NCBI GenBank assembly: GCA_964451365.1
Contig: CAYVIB010000001.1
Coordinates: 186,001-250,000 of the forward strand
Length of the DNA: 64,000 bases
Source: CAYVIB01 sp964451365
GTDB taxonomy: Bacteria > Pseudomonadota > Gammaproteobacteria > Pseudomonadales > Cellvibrionaceae
Direction of reading: 5' to 3'
Shown here: positions 15,828 to 25,106 of the stretch, piece by piece
Layout: every line of letters begins with the position of its first letter
How positions within the stretch are numbered: position 1 is the stretch's first letter
The notes under the pieces: generated by a model
Told to the model about the DNA's origin: nothing
Databases searched by the model: none
The model's input: only the letters and a program-made list of their open reading frames with translations
Position numbers and translations under genes: made by a program

Positions 15828-17315
15828 ATGAAAAAAGAAATCTTGCTGGTCGCGGATGCTGTTTCTAACGAAAAAGGCGTTGACCGGGAAATTATTTTTC
15901 AGGCGATAGAATTGGCCCTGGCCACGGCGACTAAAAAACGTTATGACGAAGAGGCTGACATCAAAGTCACCATCGATCGCGCCACCGGCGACTACGAAAC
16001 CGTGCGTCGTTGGGAAGTTGTCGACGACGATACCCTCGCCGAGTTGGGTACTCAATTGACCACCGAGGAAGCGCGGGAAAAGGACCCCAACCTGAAAGTG
16101 GGGGATGTTCATGAGGAAGTGGTGGAAAATATCGAGTTTGGCCGCATTGCCGCACAAACGGCAAAGCAGGTGATTGTGCAAAAAGTGCGGGAAGCCGAGC
16201 GTGCGCAGATTGTCGATGAATATCGCGATCGGGTGGGCGACCTCGTGTCCGGTACGGTAAAAAAAGTGACCCGGGACAACATTATTGTGGATCTTGGCAA
16301 CAATGCCGAAGGCCTGCTACCGCGAGAGGAACTGGTCGGGCGCGAAGTTTTTCGTATGAACGATCGCATCCGCGCGGTGTTGATGGATGTGCGCCCCGAG
16401 GCGCGCGGCCCACAGTTGTACCTGAGCCGGGCATGTCCGGAAATGCTGGTGGAGCTGTTCAAAATTGAAGTGCCGGAAATTGCCGAAGAAGTTATCTCGC
16501 TGAAAGCAGCCGCGCGGGACCCGGGTTCGCGGGCAAAAATCGCGGTATCGACCAACGATGGCCGCATCGACCCCGTGGGTGCCTGTGTCGGTATGCGCGG
16601 CTCGCGCGTGCAGGCGGTGTCCAATGAACTGGGTAATGAACGTATCGATATCGTGCTGTGGGACGATAACCCGGCGCAGTTTGTGATTAACGCCATGGCT
16701 CCAGCGGAAATTGAATCCATCGTCGTCGACGAGGAGACCGGTTCCATGGACCTGGCTGTTAGTGAAGATAATCTCGCCCAGGCCATTGGCCGGGGTGGCC
16801 AGAACGTGCGTCTTGCCTCTGAGCTCACGGGCTGGGAAATCAACGTCATGGGTACGGAGCAATGGACCGCGAAACAGGCGGAAGAAGCCGGCAGCTCGAA
16901 GGACGTATTTATGGCCGCGCTCGATGTCGATGAAGATGTGGCGAGTATCCTGGTGGATGAAGGTTTCACCACCCTGGAAGAAGTGGCGTACGTGCCGCTG
17001 GAAGAGTTTTTGGCTATCGAAGGTTTCGATGAAGAGATCGCTACCGAATTGCGCAGTCGCGCCAAGGACGCCCTGCTCACCCAGGCGCTGGCGAGCGAAG
17101 AGCAAACCGCTCAGAAGCCGGAGCAGGACTTGTTGGATATGGAAGGTATGGACGACGTACTGGCGAATGTGCTCGCCAGTCGCGGTGTGTTGTCAATGGA
17201 AGACCTGGCGGAGCAGTCAGTGGATGAACTGATGGAGATTGACGGCATGGACGAAGAGCGCGCGGCGGCACTGATTATGAAAGCGCGTGAACCCTGGTTT
17301 GCCGAGCAGGGTTGA
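15828..17315 (+). CDS. nusA: Transcription termination/antitermination factor NusA
   Basis: A 495-residue RNA polymerase-binding factor that controls pausing, termination and antitermination. It has the N-terminal polymerase-binding domain (1-125), S1 domain (about 135-200), KH1 and KH2 (about 230-345, with VGACVGMRGSRVQAVSNELGNERIDIV and AIGRGGQNVRLASELTGWEINVM), and two acidic C-terminal repeats (about 365-490), as in E. coli. ATG 15828 follows TAGAGG by 7 bases. NusA represses its own operon in E. coli, which fits the terminator-like hairpins before rimP. Confidence 0.97.
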   Translation: MKKEILLVADAVSNEKGVDREIIFQAIELALATATKKRYDEEADIKVTIDRATGDYETVRRWEVVDDDTLAELGTQLTTEEAREKDPNLKVGDVHEEVVENIEFGRIAAQTAKQVIVQKVREAERAQIVDEYRDRVGDLVSGTVKKVTRDNIIVDLGNNAEGLLPREELVGREVFRMNDRIRAVLMDVRPEARGPQLYLSRACPEMLVELFKIEVPEIAEEVISLKAAARDPGSRAKIAVSTNDGRIDPVGACVGMRGSRVQAVSNELGNERIDIVLWDDNPAQFVINAMAPAEIESIVVDEETGSMDLAVSEDNLAQAIGRGGQNVRLASELTGWEINVMGTEQWTAKQAEEAGSSKDVFMAALDVDEDVASILVDEGFTTLEEVAYVPLEEFLAIEGFDEEIATELRSRAKDALLTQALASEEQTAQKPEQDLLDMEGMDDVLANVLASRGVLSMEDLAEQSVDELMEIDGMDEERAAALIMKAREPWFAEQG

Positions 17316-17402
17316 GCTGATACACAGGCCACTTGATGCCGGTATAAATGGCTATACATTAGATTTTTTTATTTGAGAAAGAACGGGAACTGAGACAAAT
17401 TT

Positions 17403-20006
17403 ATGGCTGAAGTAACAGTTAGTGAACTCGCCAAGTCGGTTGGGGCTACTGTCGATCGCATACTTTCGCAAATGCAACAGGCAGGGTTACAGCACCAGTC
17501 CCCTGATGATGTTGTGTCTGACGATGAAAAACAAAAGCTGCTGACCTTTTTGAAGTCGAGTCACGGCGCGGCGGCCACTGCGCCGAAAAAAATCACGCTT
17601 AAACGAAAAACCACCACGACCTTAAAAACCGGTAGCGGCAGCAGCCGTAAAACCGTGAACGTGGAGGTTCGGAAAAAACGGACTTACGTTAAGCGGGATG
17701 CGGTTGAAGAGGCTCCAGCGACGGTTGCAGCGTCGGAGGAGCCGGAAGTTAAAGAGGTGCCCCTGGTTGAGCCGCCACCGGCTGTAACTTCCACACCGCT
17801 GGTGGATGATGCGGAAATATTGCGCCAGAAAGCGACTGCCGCGCGTCAAAAAGCGGAAGAGGAGAAGAAGGCGGAAGCGGCCAGGCTGGCGGAGGAAAAG
17901 GCGGCCAAAGCCGCCGCCGACGCAGCAGCCAAAAAAGAAAAACCTGCCACTGAAACCGAGGCTGGAAAAGCGGAAGAGCACCATCGTCACAAGAAGGGCC
18001 GCGAAAAAGAGGAATTTGAAGATGATGAAGAAGCCAAGGCCAAGCACAACAAACGGGCCGGCAAGGCCGTTAAAAAAGTGGCCGTGCCCAAGAAAGCCGC
18101 GTCCGTGCTCGACCTGGTAGAGGACGAAGAGGAGATTGAAGCGGTAATTCACGCACCGAAGCCGAAGAAGCTGACAACGGTCAACACGCCGCGACCGGTC
18201 ATTAAAATTGCCAACAACAAACACGGCTTCAAGAAGCCGACAGGAAAAATTATCCACGACGTAGAAATCCCCGAAAATATTATGGTGTCCGATCTGGCGC
18301 AACGAATGAGCGTCAAGGCGGGTGAAGTTGTTAAACAGTTGATGAAGCTCGGGACCATGGTCACGGTCAACCAGTCCATTGATCAGGAAACCGCGCAACT
18401 GGTGGTTGAGGAGCTGGGCCATAACCCGGTTCTGGTCAGCTCCGACGAAGTTGAAGAAAAGCTGAAAGAAGAGGTTGTGGCAACGGAAAATGCCGAGATG
18501 GTCGGTCGTGCGCCGGTTGTGACGGTGATGGGCCATGTGGACCACGGTAAAACCTCGCTGCTGGATTACATTCGCAAAACCAAGGTGGCGTCCGGCGAGG
18601 CCGGAGGTATTACCCAGCACATCGGCGCCTATCGCGTGAAAACCAAACAGGGTGAACTGGCTTTCCTGGATACCCCCGGCCACGCGGCGTTTACCGCGAT
18701 GCGTGCGCGCGGCGCCCAGTGCACCGATGTGGTTGTTCTGGTTGTGGCGGCCGATGACGGTGTCATGCCGCAAACCGAAGAGGCCATCCAACACGCCAAG
18801 GCAGCCGGCGTTCCGATAGTGGTCGCGATTAACAAAATCGATAAGGAAGCGGCCGATCCCGATCGCGTTAAAAATGAACTGACGGCAAAAGATGTCATTC
18901 CCGAAGAGTGGGGTGGTGATACCCAGTTTGTTCCAGTCTCCGCGCATACGGGGGAAGGTATCGATAATCTGCTGGAAGCGATTGCGTTACAGGCAGAGCT
19001 GCTGGAGTTGCAGGCCCCCATTAATATTCCCGCGCGCGGAGTGGTTATCGAGTCTCGCATGGACAAGGGTCGCGGTGTTGTGGCCACGGTGTTGGTTCAG
19101 GGTGGTGAACTCCAGGGGGGTGATATTCTGCTGGCCGGCCAGAGCTTTGGCCGGGTTCGCATGATGACCAACGAGTTGGGCCAGAAAGTAAAATCCGCGG
19201 GGCCGTCCACGCCGGTCGAATTGCTGGGCCTGGATACGCCGCCGAATGCCGGTGACGAATTCCTGGTGGTGCAGGACGAGCGTAAGGCGCGTGAAGTGGC
19301 GCAATTGCGTACCGAAAAAGAGCGTACGGAAAAACAACAGCGCCAGCAAGCGGCGAAGCTGGAGAATATGTTTGCCGGCATCGGCGAAAACGAGAAGAAA
19401 ATTCTTTCCGTTGTGCTCAAGACCGATGTTCGCGGTTCCCTGGAAGCCATCCAGGCCGCCCTGCTTGATATGGGCAATGAGGAGGTTGAAGTTAACCTGA
19501 TCGGTGGCGGCGTCGGAGGTATAACCGAGAATGACGTGAACCTGGCGTTAACCTCCGGCGCGATTGTTATCGGATTTAATGTGCGCGCGGATGCCTCCGC
19601 CCGCAAACTGGCCGAAACGGAATCAGTCGAAATCCGTTATTACAGCATCATCTATCAATTGATTGATGAGGTGAAAAGTGCTCTGTCCGGTATGCTTGAG
19701 CCGGAGCGTATCGAGGAAATTGTGGGTATTGCCGAAGTACGGGATGTTTTCCGTTCACCCAAGTTTGGCCAGGTGGCCGGCTGTATGGTGACGGAAGGCA
19801 CCGTGTACCGAAACAAACCCATTCGCGTCCTGCGGGAGAATGTGGTGATTTTCGAAGGCGAGTTGGAATCCCTGCGTCGATTCAAGGATGACGTTAACGA
19901 GGTGCGTAACGGTATGGAATGCGGTATCGGCGTGAAAAATTACGACGTGAAAGTCGGGGACCAGATCGAAGTCTTCGATGTCAAAGAGGTGGCGCGCGAA
20001 CTTTAA
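17403..20006 (+). CDS. infB: Translation initiation factor IF-2
   Basis: An 867-residue GTPase that brings initiator fMet-tRNA to the 30S subunit. It has an N-terminal IF2_N domain (1-50), a long charged Ala/Lys/Glu linker (about 80-280), a second IF2_N domain (about 285-340), and a G domain starting near residue 375 with GHVDHGKTS, DTPGHAAFT and NKID motifs. Domains II, III and the C-terminal fMet-binding domain follow. An internal start for a shorter isoform is possible, as in E. coli, but is not shown. It lies 87 bp after nusA. Confidence 0.97.
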   Translation: MAEVTVSELAKSVGATVDRILSQMQQAGLQHQSPDDVVSDDEKQKLLTFLKSSHGAAATAPKKITLKRKTTTTLKTGSGSSRKTVNVEVRKKRTYVKRDAVEEAPATVAASEEPEVKEVPLVEPPPAVTSTPLVDDAEILRQKATAARQKAEEEKKAEAARLAEEKAAKAAADAAAKKEKPATETEAGKAEEHHRHKKGREKEEFEDDEEAKAKHNKRAGKAVKKVAVPKKAASVLDLVEDEEEIEAVIHAPKPKKLTTVNTPRPVIKIANNKHGFKKPTGKIIHDVEIPENIMVSDLAQRMSVKAGEVVKQLMKLGTMVTVNQSIDQETAQLVVEELGHNPVLVSSDEVEEKLKEEVVATENAEMVGRAPVVTVMGHVDHGKTSLLDYIRKTKVASGEAGGITQHIGAYRVKTKQGELAFLDTPGHAAFTAMRARGAQCTDVVVLVVAADDGVMPQTEEAIQHAKAAGVPIVVAINKIDKEAADPDRVKNELTAKDVIPEEWGGDTQFVPVSAHTGEGIDNLLEAIALQAELLELQAPINIPARGVVIESRMDKGRGVVATVLVQGGELQGGDILLAGQSFGRVRMMTNELGQKVKSAGPSTPVELLGLDTPPNAGDEFLVVQDERKAREVAQLRTEKERTEKQQRQQAAKLENMFAGIGENEKKILSVVLKTDVRGSLEAIQAALLDMGNEEVEVNLIGGGVGGITENDVNLALTSGAIVIGFNVRADASARKLAETESVEIRYYSIIYQLIDEVKSALSGMLEPERIEEIVGIAEVRDVFRSPKFGQVAGCMVTEGTVYRNKPIRVLRENVVIFEGELESLRRFKDDVNEVRNGMECGIGVKNYDVKVGDQIEVFDVKEVAREL

Positions 20007-20063
20007 AAATATTTTTCAGTTGTTGTTTTCTAATGTTCGCGCAAGAAAGGTAGGACCTCGGCT

Positions 20064-20453
20064 ATGCCAAGAGAATTTAAGCGTTCAGACCGGGTGGCGG
20101 ATGCTATCCAGCGCAGTCTGGCTCAGACCATCCAGATGGAGATACGTGACCCGCGCCTTGGACTGGTGAATATTAATTCGGTGAATGTGACAAAGGATCT
20201 GGCTAACGCCAAGGTGTACGTCACCTTCGTCGGCGTCGACAGTGACGACGATAGCGAGGCCTCGGTGGAAATTCTCAATAACGCCGCCAGTTATTTACGC
20301 AATCTGGTGGCGAAGGATTTGAGTATGCGTACAACGCCGCGCATTCGGTTTTATTATGATAAAACCGCCGTGCATGGACAGACGCTGTCAAACTTGATCG
20401 ACCGGGCGGTGGCGGAAGACAGATCGCATCACGCTGAAGACGAAGAGAACTGA
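20064..20453 (+). CDS. rbfA: 30S ribosome-binding factor RbfA
   Basis: A 129-residue single-KH-domain protein that binds the 30S subunit and helps 16S rRNA 5' processing. The pattern is FKRSDRVADAIQRSLAQTIQ, DPRLGLVNINSVNVTKDLANAKVYV, and RTTPRIRFYYD near the end. AAGGTAGGA before the ATG gives a good ribosome site. truB follows after 2 bp, so they are probably coupled. Confidence 0.96.
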   Translation: MPREFKRSDRVADAIQRSLAQTIQMEIRDPRLGLVNINSVNVTKDLANAKVYVTFVGVDSDDDSEASVEILNNAASYLRNLVAKDLSMRTTPRIRFYYDKTAVHGQTLSNLIDRAVAEDRSHHAEDEEN

Positions 20454-20455
20454 TC

Positions 20456-21403
20456 TTGGGACGTCGGCGCAAATTTGGCAGGCCGGTAAGCGGCGTGTTG
20501 ATCGTGGACAAGCCTGCGGGAGCGACATCAAATGCGGTTCTGCAGCGAGCAAAGCGTTTGTTCTTTGCGGAAAAAGCCGGTCACACTGGTAGTCTCGACC
20601 CGTTGGCGACCGGGGTGTTACCTTTGTGCTTCGGGGAGGCGACCAAGTTTTCCCAGTACCTGCTGGAGTCGGACAAAACCTACGAAAGCACGTTCCGGTT
20701 CGGCGAAACGACCGATACCGCTGATGCCGATGGCGAGGTAATCAGTCGGGTAGATGCGTCATCCCTGACCGCAAAGCAGCTGGAAAAAGCGCTGGAGCGT
20801 TACCGGGGCGGGATTGAGCAGATGCCGCCGATGTATTCCGCGCTAAAACGGAACGGCCAGCCGCTGTATAAGCTGGCGCGGGAGGGAATCGAAGTTGAGC
20901 GCGAAGCGCGACACGTCAATATCCATGAATTGACGCTGCTGGATTTCAGACCCGGCCCCCGCGCGGAAGCGGATGTTCGGGTGGCTTGCAGCAAGGGAAC
21001 CTATATCAGGTCCCTCGCCGCGGATTTAGGCAGTGACCTGGGGGTCGGGGCACATGTCGCCCGTTTGCGACGAACCCAGGCGGGGCCGTTTACCATACAG
21101 CAGGCCCTGTCGCTGGATGAGCTGGAGCGGGAGCGGGGCGAAGGGCGGGCCGAACAACTGGATCATCACCTTTTGCCCGTGGATGCACCGCTAGACAGAG
21201 TGGAAAAGCTGATACTGGATGACACCAGTGGCTTTTATTTCTCCCGCGGTCAGGCGGTTATGGCCACCGAGGTCTATCGTCTTGGCGACGAAGGTGATAC
21301 AGTGCGCGTCTTCCAATCGTCTGGCGAATTTTTGGGCACTGGCGAAATCACCGATGAGGGTACGGTGGCACCGAAACGTTTGGTGGCTTCCAGGGTCGAA
21401 TGA
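20456..21403 (+). CDS. truB: tRNA pseudouridine-55 synthase TruB
   Basis: A 315-residue enzyme that makes pseudouridine 55 in the T-loop of tRNAs. The catalytic Asp is in GHTGSLDPLATGVL (about residue 48), with the family patterns SGVLIVDKPAGATSN and SKGTYIRSLAADLG. The start is TTG at 20456, two bases after the rbfA stop; GAAGAGAAC supplies a ribosome site and the sequence from there (MGRRRKFGRPVSG) fits known TruB starts. A PUA-like C-terminal part spans about 250-315. Confidence 0.96.
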   Translation: MGRRRKFGRPVSGVLIVDKPAGATSNAVLQRAKRLFFAEKAGHTGSLDPLATGVLPLCFGEATKFSQYLLESDKTYESTFRFGETTDTADADGEVISRVDASSLTAKQLEKALERYRGGIEQMPPMYSALKRNGQPLYKLAREGIEVEREARHVNIHELTLLDFRPGPRAEADVRVACSKGTYIRSLAADLGSDLGVGAHVARLRRTQAGPFTIQQALSLDELERERGEGRAEQLDHHLLPVDAPLDRVEKLILDDTSGFYFSRGQAVMATEVYRLGDEGDTVRVFQSSGEFLGTGEITDEGTVAPKRLVASRVE

Positions 21404-21567
21404 AAACGAAATTTGGGCAATAGCCCGAATCCGTCGAAAACGTTGCGCGTTTTTGCCGGTAACAGACCTGTCTGTAAGTATGCGCGGGCAGGCCGATTAA
21501 CAGGATTGCATCATGGCTGCGGCCGTTCGCAATTGAGCATATTAACTTTAATGTTAGAGGTAGAAGT

Positions 21568-21837
21568 ATGGCACTGAGTGCACAGGAAAAAGCAGCAATC
21601 GTCAAAGAGAATCAACAGTCCGAATCGGATACCGGTTCGCCTGAAGTTCAGGTGGCTTTATTGACTGCGAATATCAACAAGCTGCAGGAGCATTTTGCTG
21701 GTCACAAACAGGATCACCACTCCCGTCGCGGATTGATTCGCATGGTAAACCAGCGACGCAAACTGCTGGATTATCTCAAACGGAAAGATTTGAACCGTTA
21801 CGCCGCCTTGATCCAGAAACTGGGTCTGCGTCGATAA
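21568..21837 (+). CDS. rpsO: 30S ribosomal protein S15
   Basis: An 89-residue primary 16S rRNA-binding protein at the standard family length. It shows ENQQSESDTGSPEVQVALLT and HHSRRGLIRMVNQRRKLLDYLK. AGAGG before the ATG serves as ribosome site. It is followed at once by a strong terminator, so rpsO and pnp may be partly separate transcripts, as in E. coli. Confidence 0.97.
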   Translation: MALSAQEKAAIVKENQQSESDTGSPEVQVALLTANINKLQEHFAGHKQDHHSRRGLIRMVNQRRKLLDYLKRKDLNRYAALIQKLGLRR

Positions 21838-21841
21838 GCAC

Positions 21842-21868
21842 AAAGCGCCCGCTGCCGCGGGCGCTTTT
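21842..21868 (+). terminator. rho-independent terminator after rpsO
   Basis: AAAGCGCCCGC (21842-21852) pairs perfectly with GCGGGCGCTTT (21857-21867) around a 4-base loop and leads into a short T-run. The stop codon of rpsO is only 4 bp upstream. Confidence 0.9.
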
Positions 21869-21988
21869 GTCTTATCTGCTTTGAATTGAAGTTTGTATTT
21901 CCGATGAATTGCTTTCGGCTATTGCTTTGTTAATGGCCGAAGTTTTCATTTTGGTACAGGTATTAATTGGTAATAGTAAAGACTAAAC

Positions 21989-22006
21989 AGACGCAATGGG
22001 GCGTCT
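21989..22006 (+). promoter_or_regulatory. pnp leader hairpin beside the ribosome site
   Basis: AGACGC and GCGTCT form a perfect 6-bp stem with loop AATGGG, ending 9 bp before the AAGGA ribosome site of pnp. In E. coli the pnp leader is cut by RNase III in a stem here and then controlled by PNPase. Whether this short stem has that role is inference. Confidence 0.35.
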
Positions 22007-22025
22007 TACTTAAAAGGATAAAACA

Positions 22026-24170
22026 GTGAATCCGGTAATTAAGAAATTTCAATATGGTAAAGATACGGTCACGCTGGAAACCGGGCGAGTTGCCCGGCAG
22101 GCGACCGGTGCCGTTTTGGTGACAATGGGAAAAACCACAGTCCTGTGTACTGTTGTGGGCGCAAAAGAGCCGTCGCCCGGACAAGGCTTTTTCCCTCTGT
22201 CGGTCCACTATCAGGAAAAATCCTACGCCGCTGGCAAAATTCCCGGCGGGTTTTTCAAGCGCGAAGGTCGCCCATCGGAAAAAGAAACCCTGACATCGCG
22301 CCTGATTGACAGGCCGATCCGTCCGCTTTTCCCCGATGGCTTTCTGAACGAGGTCCAGGTTATTTGTACCGTTGTGTCGGCCGAAAAAGACGCGGACCCT
22401 GATATTGCCTCAATGATCGGCACCTCCGCCGCGCTGGCGATTTCAGGTATTCCCTTCAACGGTCCAATCGGTGCCGCGCGTGTTGGTTACACCCAGGAAT
22501 CGGGTTATTTGTTAAATCCCTCCTATACCGATCTGCGGACATCCGAGTTGGACATGGTGGTAGCGGGTACCAAGGATGCGGTATTGATGGTGGAATCCGA
22601 AGCAAACGAACTGCCGGAAGACATCATGCTCGGCGCCGTGCTTTACGCGCACCAGGAAATGCAGGCGGTTATTCACGCCTGCGCGGAACTGGCCCGCGAC
22701 GCCGGCAAGCCGGCCTGGAAATGGGAGCCGAAGCAGGTGAATGCCGAGCTTAAAGCGGCACTCGATCGAGGCTTTGCCGATTCCATCGGTGTGGCTTATC
22801 GAATTATTGATAAGCAAAAGCGTTACGATCGTTTAAGCGAATTGCGCAATCAGGCAGTTGAAGAGCTGACTAACGAGGAAGCGGGTGTTACCGCCGATGA
22901 GGTAAAAGAACTGTTCGGCAAAATTGAAAAGCAGATTGTGCGTAGCCGCATAGTCGGGGGTGAACCCCGTATTGATGGTCGCGACACCAAGACAGTCAGG
23001 CCGCTGCAAATTGAAATAGGTGTTCTGCCCAAGGTGCACGGTTCCGCCTTGTTTACCCGCGGTGAAACTCAGGCTTTGGTCGTCGCGACGCTGGGCTCCG
23101 CGCGTGACGCGCAGGTGATTGACGCGCTGGAAGGCGAGCGCAAGGATAATTTTATGCTGCACTACAACTTTCCGCCCTATTCGGTCGGTGAGTGTGGCCG
23201 TATGGGCGGTACGGGCCGTCGTGAAATCGGTCACGGTCGTTTGGCCCGCCGCGGTGTGGCAGCCATGTTGCCGAAGCCGGACGAGTTTCCGTACACCATG
23301 CGCGTTGTGAGTGAAATCACCGAGTCCAACGGCTCCAGTTCCATGGCGTCCGTGTGTGGCTCCAGTCTGGCGTTGATGGACGCGGGTGTTCCGCTGAAAG
23401 CGCCGGTGGCGGGTATTGCCATGGGCCTGGTAAAGGATGACAACGGTTTTGCCGTGTTGACTGACATCCTCGGAGACGAAGACCATTTGGGCGATATGGA
23501 TTTCAAAGTGGCGGGTACCGCGGATGGTATTACAGCGCTGCAAATGGATATTAAAATAGAGGGCATTACCGAGGAAATTATGGAAATCGCCCTGGGACAG
23601 GCACTGCATGCGCGCCTGCATATATTGAGCGAGATGAATAAGGTGATCGACAAACCGCGCGCGGAATTGTCGGACAACGCTCCCCAGTTCCACACGATGA
23701 AAGTGGATCCGGACAAAATTCGCGATATTATCGGCAAGGGCGGTGCAACCATTCGCTCTATTACCGAGGAGACAGGCGCGTCGATTGATATTGAAGACGA
23801 CGGTACCGTAAAAATCTACGCGGATGATGGCGAGGGACTGGCGAACGCAATTCATCGCATCGAGGAAATTACCGCGGAGGCGGAAATCGGAGCGACTTAT
23901 AAAGGTAAAGTGGTTCGCATCGTCGATTTCGGCGCATTCGTTAATTTCCTGCCGGGCAAGGATGGACTCGTCCATATCTCCCAAATCGCTCACGAGCGTG
24001 TACAGAACGTCACGGACTACTTGCAGGAAGGTCAGGAAGTTGAAGTAAAATGCCTGGATATCGACCAGCGTGGCCGGATTAAGCTTTCTATCAAGGAATT
24101 GCTGCCAAAACCCGAAGCAGCAGAGAGCCAGTCGGAAGAGGAAACTGTGCAACAGGAAGATGAAAGTTAA
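22026..24170 (+). CDS. pnp: Polynucleotide phosphorylase
   Basis: A 714-residue 3'-5' phosphorolytic exoribonuclease, a degradosome partner. It has two RNase PH domains (about 10-215 and 315-535), a helical linker between them, then a KH domain (about 553-615, IIGKGGATIRSITEETGASIDI) and an S1 domain (about 622-690, GATYKGKVVRIVDFGAFVNFLPGKDGLVHIS). The start is a GTG, supported by AAAAGGA ten bases upstream. The C-terminus is acidic and Gln/Glu-rich, as usual. Confidence 0.97.
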   Translation: MNPVIKKFQYGKDTVTLETGRVARQATGAVLVTMGKTTVLCTVVGAKEPSPGQGFFPLSVHYQEKSYAAGKIPGGFFKREGRPSEKETLTSRLIDRPIRPLFPDGFLNEVQVICTVVSAEKDADPDIASMIGTSAALAISGIPFNGPIGAARVGYTQESGYLLNPSYTDLRTSELDMVVAGTKDAVLMVESEANELPEDIMLGAVLYAHQEMQAVIHACAELARDAGKPAWKWEPKQVNAELKAALDRGFADSIGVAYRIIDKQKRYDRLSELRNQAVEELTNEEAGVTADEVKELFGKIEKQIVRSRIVGGEPRIDGRDTKTVRPLQIEIGVLPKVHGSALFTRGETQALVVATLGSARDAQVIDALEGERKDNFMLHYNFPPYSVGECGRMGGTGRREIGHGRLARRGVAAMLPKPDEFPYTMRVVSEITESNGSSSMASVCGSSLALMDAGVPLKAPVAGIAMGLVKDDNGFAVLTDILGDEDHLGDMDFKVAGTADGITALQMDIKIEGITEEIMEIALGQALHARLHILSEMNKVIDKPRAELSDNAPQFHTMKVDPDKIRDIIGKGGATIRSITEETGASIDIEDDGTVKIYADDGEGLANAIHRIEEITAEAEIGATYKGKVVRIVDFGAFVNFLPGKDGLVHISQIAHERVQNVTDYLQEGQEVEVKCLDIDQRGRIKLSIKELLPKPEAAESQSEEETVQQEDES

Positions 24171-24190
24171 TTTTTCCTAATCCGAATCCG

Positions 24191-24222
24191 AAAAAAGCCC
24201 GCAAATTTGCGGGCTTTTTTTT
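24191..24222 (+). terminator. rho-independent terminator after pnp
   Basis: AAAAAAGCCCGCAAA pairs with TTTGCGGGCTTTTTT, giving a long stem with a T8 tail. It closes the rimP-to-pnp operon and, being A/T flanked on both sides, could work in both directions. Confidence 0.92.
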
Positions 24223-24270
24223 AGGTGTCTTTTAAGTTTTTTGAATAAGTAAAATGGGGTTTTACAAAGC

Positions 24271-25065
24271 GTGAAAATTTTTGCATCCATGGTAGTGTTA
24301 ATGCTTCTGTGCGAGACGACATTTGCCGATAATGAAGTCGAGTTGGGAGCGGGTATTGGAGGCCAGTACCTTGCCGATTACCGGGGATCGAACGAAACAC
24401 AATTCCAGGCATTGCCATTTCCGATAGTTATATACCGCGGGGATTTTCTGAAAATTGACCGCGAGGGAATTCGGGGTGAGTTGTTTGCTTCTCCCCGGTA
24501 CGAATTCAATATCAGCGCGGACCTGGCGCTCAACGGCGACAGTGACGACAATACCCTGAGAAAGGGGATGCCCGAGCTTGATACGGCGTTTCAACTTGGA
24601 CCTTCCTTTAATATCAACTTAACCGGGCCGGATTTCGACGAAGGTCTTGCCATACGGTTGCCTGCCCGCGCGGTATTTACCGCAAGCTCCGATGGAATCG
24701 ATCATATCGGTTATATGTTCAACCCGAAACTGACTTACGAACACCCGAATTTCGTCGGCAAGTGGCGATTGAGTTTCGATATTGGCTTACTCTACGGCTC
24801 CAATAGTTTCCACGATTACTATTACAGCGTCGAAGAGCAATATGTCACGCCGGACAGACCGTTTTATAATGCTCGGGAAGGTTATAGCGGTACGTTTTCC
24901 AAGTTGGCTTTTTCCAGTCGCCACGGCAACTTGCTGTCTTCCATTAGCTTGCGTTATGACAATTTAAATGGCGCAACGTTTGAGGACAGTTCATTGGTGG
25001 AAACGGAACATTATTGGGCGGTCAGTTTTGGTGTGGCGTGGGTGTTTCGGAAGCTGGAATTTTAG
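24271..25065 (+). CDS. MipA/OmpV family outer membrane protein
   Basis: A 264-residue protein with a signal peptide (1-19, cleavage after TFA) and a beta-barrel of the MipA/OmpV family, ending in the aromatic pattern VAWVFRKLEF that suits outer membrane insertion. Family hallmarks are GAGIGGQYLADYRGSNETQ and FPIVIYRGDFLKIDREGIRG. MipA scaffolds murein enzymes in E. coli, but most members have no proven role. The start is GTG at 24271; no stronger start lies near. It is alone between the pnp terminator and the convergent ubiB. Confidence 0.87.
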   Translation: MKIFASMVVLMLLCETTFADNEVELGAGIGGQYLADYRGSNETQFQALPFPIVIYRGDFLKIDREGIRGELFASPRYEFNISADLALNGDSDDNTLRKGMPELDTAFQLGPSFNINLTGPDFDEGLAIRLPARAVFTASSDGIDHIGYMFNPKLTYEHPNFVGKWRLSFDIGLLYGSNSFHDYYYSVEEQYVTPDRPFYNAREGYSGTFSKLAFSSRHGNLLSSISLRYDNLNGATFEDSSLVETEHYWAVSFGVAWVFRKLEF

Positions 25066-25106
25066 GCTTCCGCTCAAGATTTTAAACAAACCTGTTCAAA
25101 GCTGCG

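Noticed and set aside
16109..17105. Long minus-strand frames inside nusA (262 and 323 codons)
   Set aside because: They are shadows of a strongly conserved gene; GC-rich codon use makes long antisense frames common.
17622..18947. 441-codon minus-strand frame inside infB
   Set aside because: It covers the conserved GTPase domain of IF-2 on the other strand and resembles no protein family.
22833..24152. 439-codon minus-strand frame inside pnp
   Set aside because: It is fully covered by pnp, which has all its domains; the antisense product has a His/Gln-rich shadow composition.
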